A stretch of 10,204 nt of DNA from Candidatus Krumholzibacteriia bacterium (GTDB lineage: Bacteria; Krumholzibacteriota; Krumholzibacteriia; LZORAL124-64-63): the NCBI GenBank assembly GCA_016744275.1, contig JADGEP010000058.1, forward strand, positions 3,329 through 13,532, written 5' to 3'. Of this stretch, positions 7,255-10,204 are shown in pieces. Within the stretch, counting starts at the first letter, position 1. Each line of letters starts with the position of its first letter. A model generated the notes under the pieces. The model was not told where the DNA came from, did no database searches, and worked only from the letters and a program-made list of their open reading frames with translations. Position numbers and translations under genes: made by a program.

Positions 7255-10204
7255 CTTGACGAGAGAGAGTGGACGGGTCAGGGCCTGTCCACGCCATTGC
7301 AATTGACTGAAATAAGTGCCTGAGGCCACGGGCAATCCGGCCTGGTCCATGCCGGCCCAGATGACCTGGTGACGACCGGGTTCGACCGCGCCGTCAACCA
7401 AAGTGGCAATGTGCCTGCCGCGCACATCAAAAATGACCAGTTTCACGTCGGTGGCTGCCATGCCACCGATTTCAAAGGCGATGGTCGTCGCCGGATTAAA
7501 AGGATTGGGACTGTTGGGCAACAAATGCGCCCCCTGCCCGGCCATGTCGGGCACGTCGGCGGCGGTTTCCACATCCGGCAGTCCGTTATTGTCCGCATCC
7601 ACCATCAGGGTCCAAACGGTGTCCAATACCGGCAACAGGGCGCCGGTATTGCTGGGCACCGAATCGCCGCCCAGTTCACCATCCGGATCAGGATCCCAAG
7701 TCACTGCCGCGACCAACGAAATGCGGGCCCCCGTCGGCACCATGCCTTCGCCCAGGCCGTACAGGGTTTGCCAGGGAATGGCCAACTCGCTGCCGCTGTT
7801 GTCCCCGAAGGTGTGGAAAGAATCGAATGCCGAATTGATTTCCGCCGAACGGTCCACCGTGGTGGTGGCCGAGGTGATTTCCCAGAAACCGTCGCCGTCG
7901 AAGGTGCCTTGGTGCTGATAACATCCGTACTCAAAATCCGCCGCAAAACCCGGTGCGGTGAAGGTGGCGCCCCGCTCCCAGGCATCGGTGGCTGTCAGGT
8001 CGGTCTGGCCGTTGGGGCCATCGGGGTCCACATCGATGTACAGCAGCCAGCTGTTGCCCGTGACCTGGCCATCGATGGCGAGGTAGAGGAAGGTTTCGTC
8101 CCAGTGGGCCAAAAGGCGATCAATCTCATTGCTCGCCGTCCAGGCCGAGTCGTTGCTGTCGGCCAAGGCCTGAGCCAGGTCCCACTCGGCAGCCTGAATG
8201 TTGCCGTCGATGGCCAAAGCGGTGGTCACCACTTCGATCATCACTGGGCCGGGCGCTGTCAAAGCCGCATTGCCGTTGCCCAGATCATCCAACAACGCGG
8301 CAGCGGTCATGGCCGGATACATGTCGCCATCGGCAATCATGGCTTCGACGGCGCCTGCGGTCACGGCGTCGAGTTGGAACGTCTTGACCACCGAGGCGCC
8401 TGCTTCCAGGACAACAGTTCCGCCGGGCAACGAAACGGTGCCCAGCTGGCCGGCAATGGTCAATCCGGTCACGTCGTTCAAGGTCGCCGCTTGATCAAAA
8501 GTCAGCACCCATTGATCGGTCAGCGGATAGTACTGGGAAGCCGTTGCGGCAGGCCCCAAGGTATCGGTCAACAGGTCGGCCAGCGCGCGCCATTCAGCCA
8601 CATCGCCCAGGCCATCAGGCGCGGTGGTGAGCCCGGCGTGCAGCTGCATCTGGAAGACGCCACTGCCTTTGACTTCGTCGCCCTTCATCAGCGTGCCGGC
8701 GATTTCTTTTTGATGCTCGGCGCCGCCCGCACCGAGAATCCAGGCCGTGCCGATGCCAGTGTTCGGATTGCGGAAGCCCATGTAGGCGCCATCCGGAGCC
8801 CACACGCGCTCCAATTCCCCATTCCAAACCAGGTCCACCAGCGAGGGTGAAAATCCGCCCTGGATCCAGTGGGTCGCCGGCCCCACTTGGTAAGTGACGT
8901 CAAAGAAGCTGTCGCCCTCAGTGAGGTCGATGGTTTTGGTGACTTCGTTGACTGAGAGCGTGACCGTGGCGGTGGTGCCGTTCAATTCGACCGCTGTCAC
9001 GTAGCCGAGGTGTTGGTAGTTGGGTGACACTTCACTGAAAGCCGCCACGTGGTTGACATCGTTGTAGTCGCCATCGGTGTCGGCCCAGAAGGCGTTGTCC
9101 ACACCGATGGCGGTGTCGTCGTATCCCGCACCTTTGGTGAACAGGTGAGTCAGGCGGCCGCCGGTGCCCTCAAAAACTCCAAACAGGTGGTCGTTGTGGA
9201 TCACCGTTTCGGAAAAGCCATCGTTGTCAATGTCGCTGAAGAAGGCGTCGGTGGTGGTGGCGTATTCGCCGTTGGCCCAATGTGAGGCCTCGGCGTAGAT
9301 CATGGCGTTCTTAATGTGGGCCGAATACTTGTGTTGCCAACCGCTGATGGGCCCCACGATGCCATCGTGCCAGGCGGTCTCGTGCAGGTTGGTCATCATC
9401 ACGTACCAGCCGGCCTGGGAAAGGTTGTTATTCGGCGCGGCCAACAAGGCGTTGTAGGCGTCGTTCCACAGGGTGCCGTAGTTCTTGCAGTTGCCCCCGC
9501 CGCCGGCGCAGTTGCCGTTGCCGTCGCCACCGTTCACGCCGGGCACGAAGCCGGCCCAATGGCTGTACCAGCCGTTGTCGCCGCCGCCGTAGCCGTCAAA
9601 GCCGCCGATTTCGTTGTAGGTGCCGGGCGTCACGTCCATGGTATCGCCGTTGAAGTTGGCATTCACCAGGGCGTCGGCCAATTTCCAGGTGTTTAGCCAA
9701 CTGCTCTCAGTGGCGCACTTGTTGATCATCCAGTTGTAGGTGTCGTTGGCCTGGGGCACGATGGTCGCCCAGCCGCCCATCTCGGCCACGGCCTCCCAAT
9801 CTTCGGCAAAAACAGCGATGCGGAATTCGCCCGATCCGCCACCGGCCAGGCCGGTCAAAATGTCCAGCGAGGCCTGGCCGTTACCGCCAATAATGTTGCC
9901 GGTGAAACTGCGGTCGCGCGGTATCAAGCGCAGCCCATTGCCATTGAGCGTATGGATCTGGTGATTGTCGTGGCCGGAGAGGTGCACATCGTCATCCAGG
10001 ATGACCCCATTGACTCCGTGACTCTGCCAGTTGTCGCCAATCCAATCATTCACGCCATTGCTGGGGTAGCCCGAAGTATTCAGCCACACACGCTCGGGCA
10101 CCCAGGCCACCGTCGGGGTGTAGCCGTAACGGGTGCTGACCATCTGGGCCTGGATGGCCACGGACCAATCGTTCATTTCATTGTTCACAAAGGGCATCAT
10201 ATGC
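7252..10204 (-). CDS. Secreted GH57-family-like glycoside hydrolase with DOMON-like and C-terminal sorting-type domains, 5'-partial
   Basis: The frame is open to the window edge; numbering is from the ATG at 10200, which is preceded in frame by a His codon, so the true start lies beyond. Residues 1-310 show the later conserved regions of GH57: 'HMMPFV' at the edge resembles the 'H.ILPL' stretch after region 2; 'WVPERVW' at 33-39 matches region 3 with nucleophile Glu36; 'VFAEDWEAV' at 130-138 matches region 4 with acid/base Asp134; and 'NLHETAWHDG' at 271-280 matches region 5. GH57 enzymes hydrolyse or transfer alpha-1,4/1,6 glucans. Next come a beta-rich domain starting at a 'DIDNDGFSE' loop (323-331), a beta region at 550-657, a glucodextranase-C/DOMON-like domain at 659-866, a calcium-type loop 'DADNNGLPD' at 868-876, and a tag at 892-982 beginning 'PNSPNPFNPATTI'. 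Regions 1 and 2 and the signal peptide should be upstream. Region 3 looks more like 4-alpha-glucanotransferase/alpha-amylase than amylopullulanase, but the activity is unresolved. Confidence 0.8.
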   Translation of the reverse strand, partial: HMMPFVNNEMNDWSVAIQAQMVSTRYGYTPTVAWVPERVWLNTSGYPSNGVNDWIGDNWQSHGVNGVILDDDVHLSGHDNHQIHTLNGNGLRLIPRDRSFTGNIIGGNGQASLDILTGLAGGGSGEFRIAVFAEDWEAVAEMGGWATIVPQANDTYNWMINKCATESSWLNTWKLADALVNANFNGDTMDVTPGTYNEIGGFDGYGGGDNGWYSHWAGFVPGVNGGDGNGNCAGGGGNCKNYGTLWNDAYNALLAAPNNNLSQAGWYVMMTNLHETAWHDGIVGPISGWQHKYSAHIKNAMIYAEASHWANGEYATTTDAFFSDIDNDGFSETVIHNDHLFGVFEGTGGRLTHLFTKGAGYDDTAIGVDNAFWADTDGDYNDVNHVAAFSEVSPNYQHLGYVTAVELNGTTATVTLSVNEVTKTIDLTEGDSFFDVTYQVGPATHWIQGGFSPSLVDLVWNGELERVWAPDGAYMGFRNPNTGIGTAWILGAGGAEHQKEIAGTLMKGDEVKGSGVFQMQLHAGLTTAPDGLGDVAEWRALADLLTDTLGPAATASQYYPLTDQWVLTFDQAATLNDVTGLTIAGQLGTVSLPGGTVVLEAGASVVKTFQLDAVTAGAVEAMIADGDMYPAMTAAALLDDLGNGNAALTAPGPVMIEVVTTALAIDGNIQAAEWDLAQALADSNDSAWTASNEIDRLLAHWDETFLYLAIDGQVTGNSWLLYIDVDPDGPNGQTDLTATDAWERGATFTAPGFAADFEYGCYQHQGTFDGDGFWEITSATTTVDRSAEINSAFDSFHTFGDNSGSELAIPWQTLYGLGEGMVPTGARISLVAAVTWDPDPDGELGGDSVPSNTGALLPVLDTVWTLMVDADNNGLPDVETAADVPDMAGQGAHLLPNSPNPFNPATTIAFEIGGMAATDVKLVIFDVRGRHIATLVDGAVEPGRHQVIWAGMDQAGLPVASGTYFSQLQWRGQALTRPLSLVK
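7255..7527 (-). other. C-terminal FlgD-Ig/T9SS-like sorting domain of the GH57 protein
   Basis: Residues 892-982 run from 'HLLPNSPNPFNP' through 'VIFDVRGRHIATLVDG' and 'VIWAG.D.AGLPVASGTY' to a terminal 'RPLSLVK'. The same layout ends the neighbouring 801-aa protein at bases 5110-4838 ('NHPNPFNP', 'VFNVRGEMVRSL', 'IIWDGRNDAGRVVGSGVYF', 'RRMVLLK'). In the Bacteroidota and relatives, comparable domains direct secretion or surface attachment; whether this organism has a type IX system cannot be seen here. Confidence 0.8.

Noticed and set aside
5258..7306. A 682-codon plus-strand open frame opposite the 801-aa gene
   Set aside because: It is antisense to a well-supported protein with signal peptide and recognisable domains. 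Its translation is rich in His, Arg and Gly with no domain pattern, as expected for a GC-rich codon-bias shadow.
7369..8850. A 493-codon plus-strand open frame opposite the GH57-like gene
   Set aside because: It is a shadow of the GH57-like gene with the same compositional artefact and no recognisable domain.
9480..9610. GCC/GTT-rich, periodic-looking DNA that could be taken for a simple repeat
   Set aside because: The pattern follows from Gly, Asn and Asp codons of the GH57 insertion. There is no exact unit repeated in tandem and no CRISPR-like spacing.

Overview
The window is GC-rich by eye (not computed) and gene-dense. It looks like a chromosomal segment of an uncultured Gram-negative bacterium of the FCB/Gemmatimonadota type, for example the Krumholzibacteriota, Eisenbacteria or Latescibacterota. 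The main clue is that two large secreted proteins end in the same roughly 90-residue module: an N-x-PNPFNP motif, then a FlgD-Ig-like/T9SS-type-A-like fold ending in 'SG.Y....L......R...LVK/LLK'. That taxonomic placement is inference; no rRNA or other marker gene is present.

Layout from left to right. (1) Positions 1-1537, plus strand: the C-terminal part of an alkaline-phosphatase-superfamily (type I phosphodiesterase-like) domain fused to about ten TPR repeats; its 5' end lies outside the window. (2) A 14-bp stem-loop at 1544-1577 at the convergent junction. (3) Four minus-strand genes, read right to left: a secreted GH57-like glycoside hydrolase (10204-7252, 5' end outside the window), an 801-residue secreted protein built from carbohydrate-binding-like domains (7240-4835), a strong intrinsic terminator (4813-4779), a signal-peptide esterase with an N-terminal CBM20/CBM48-like domain (4755-3571), and a 651-residue phosphoglucomutase/phosphomannomutase-family enzyme (3508-1553).

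The minus-strand genes make sense together as an alpha-glucan (starch/glycogen-like) acquisition locus. GH57 enzymes act on alpha-glucans. The second protein has a glucodextranase-C/DOMON-like domain and three related starch-binding-like beta-sandwich repeats. The esterase carries its own starch-binding-like domain. A hexose-phosphate mutase would link imported sugar to glycolysis or glycogen metabolism. The GH57 and 801-aa genes are tightly coupled: the stop codon of the first is part of the Shine-Dalgarno of the second. The esterase follows the terminator after only 23 nt, leaving no room for its own promoter between them, so the hairpin may set a step-down in expression between the secreted proteins and the downstream enzymes.

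No tRNA, rRNA, CRISPR array, insertion sequence or phage gene was seen. Every intergenic gap is under 100 bases.
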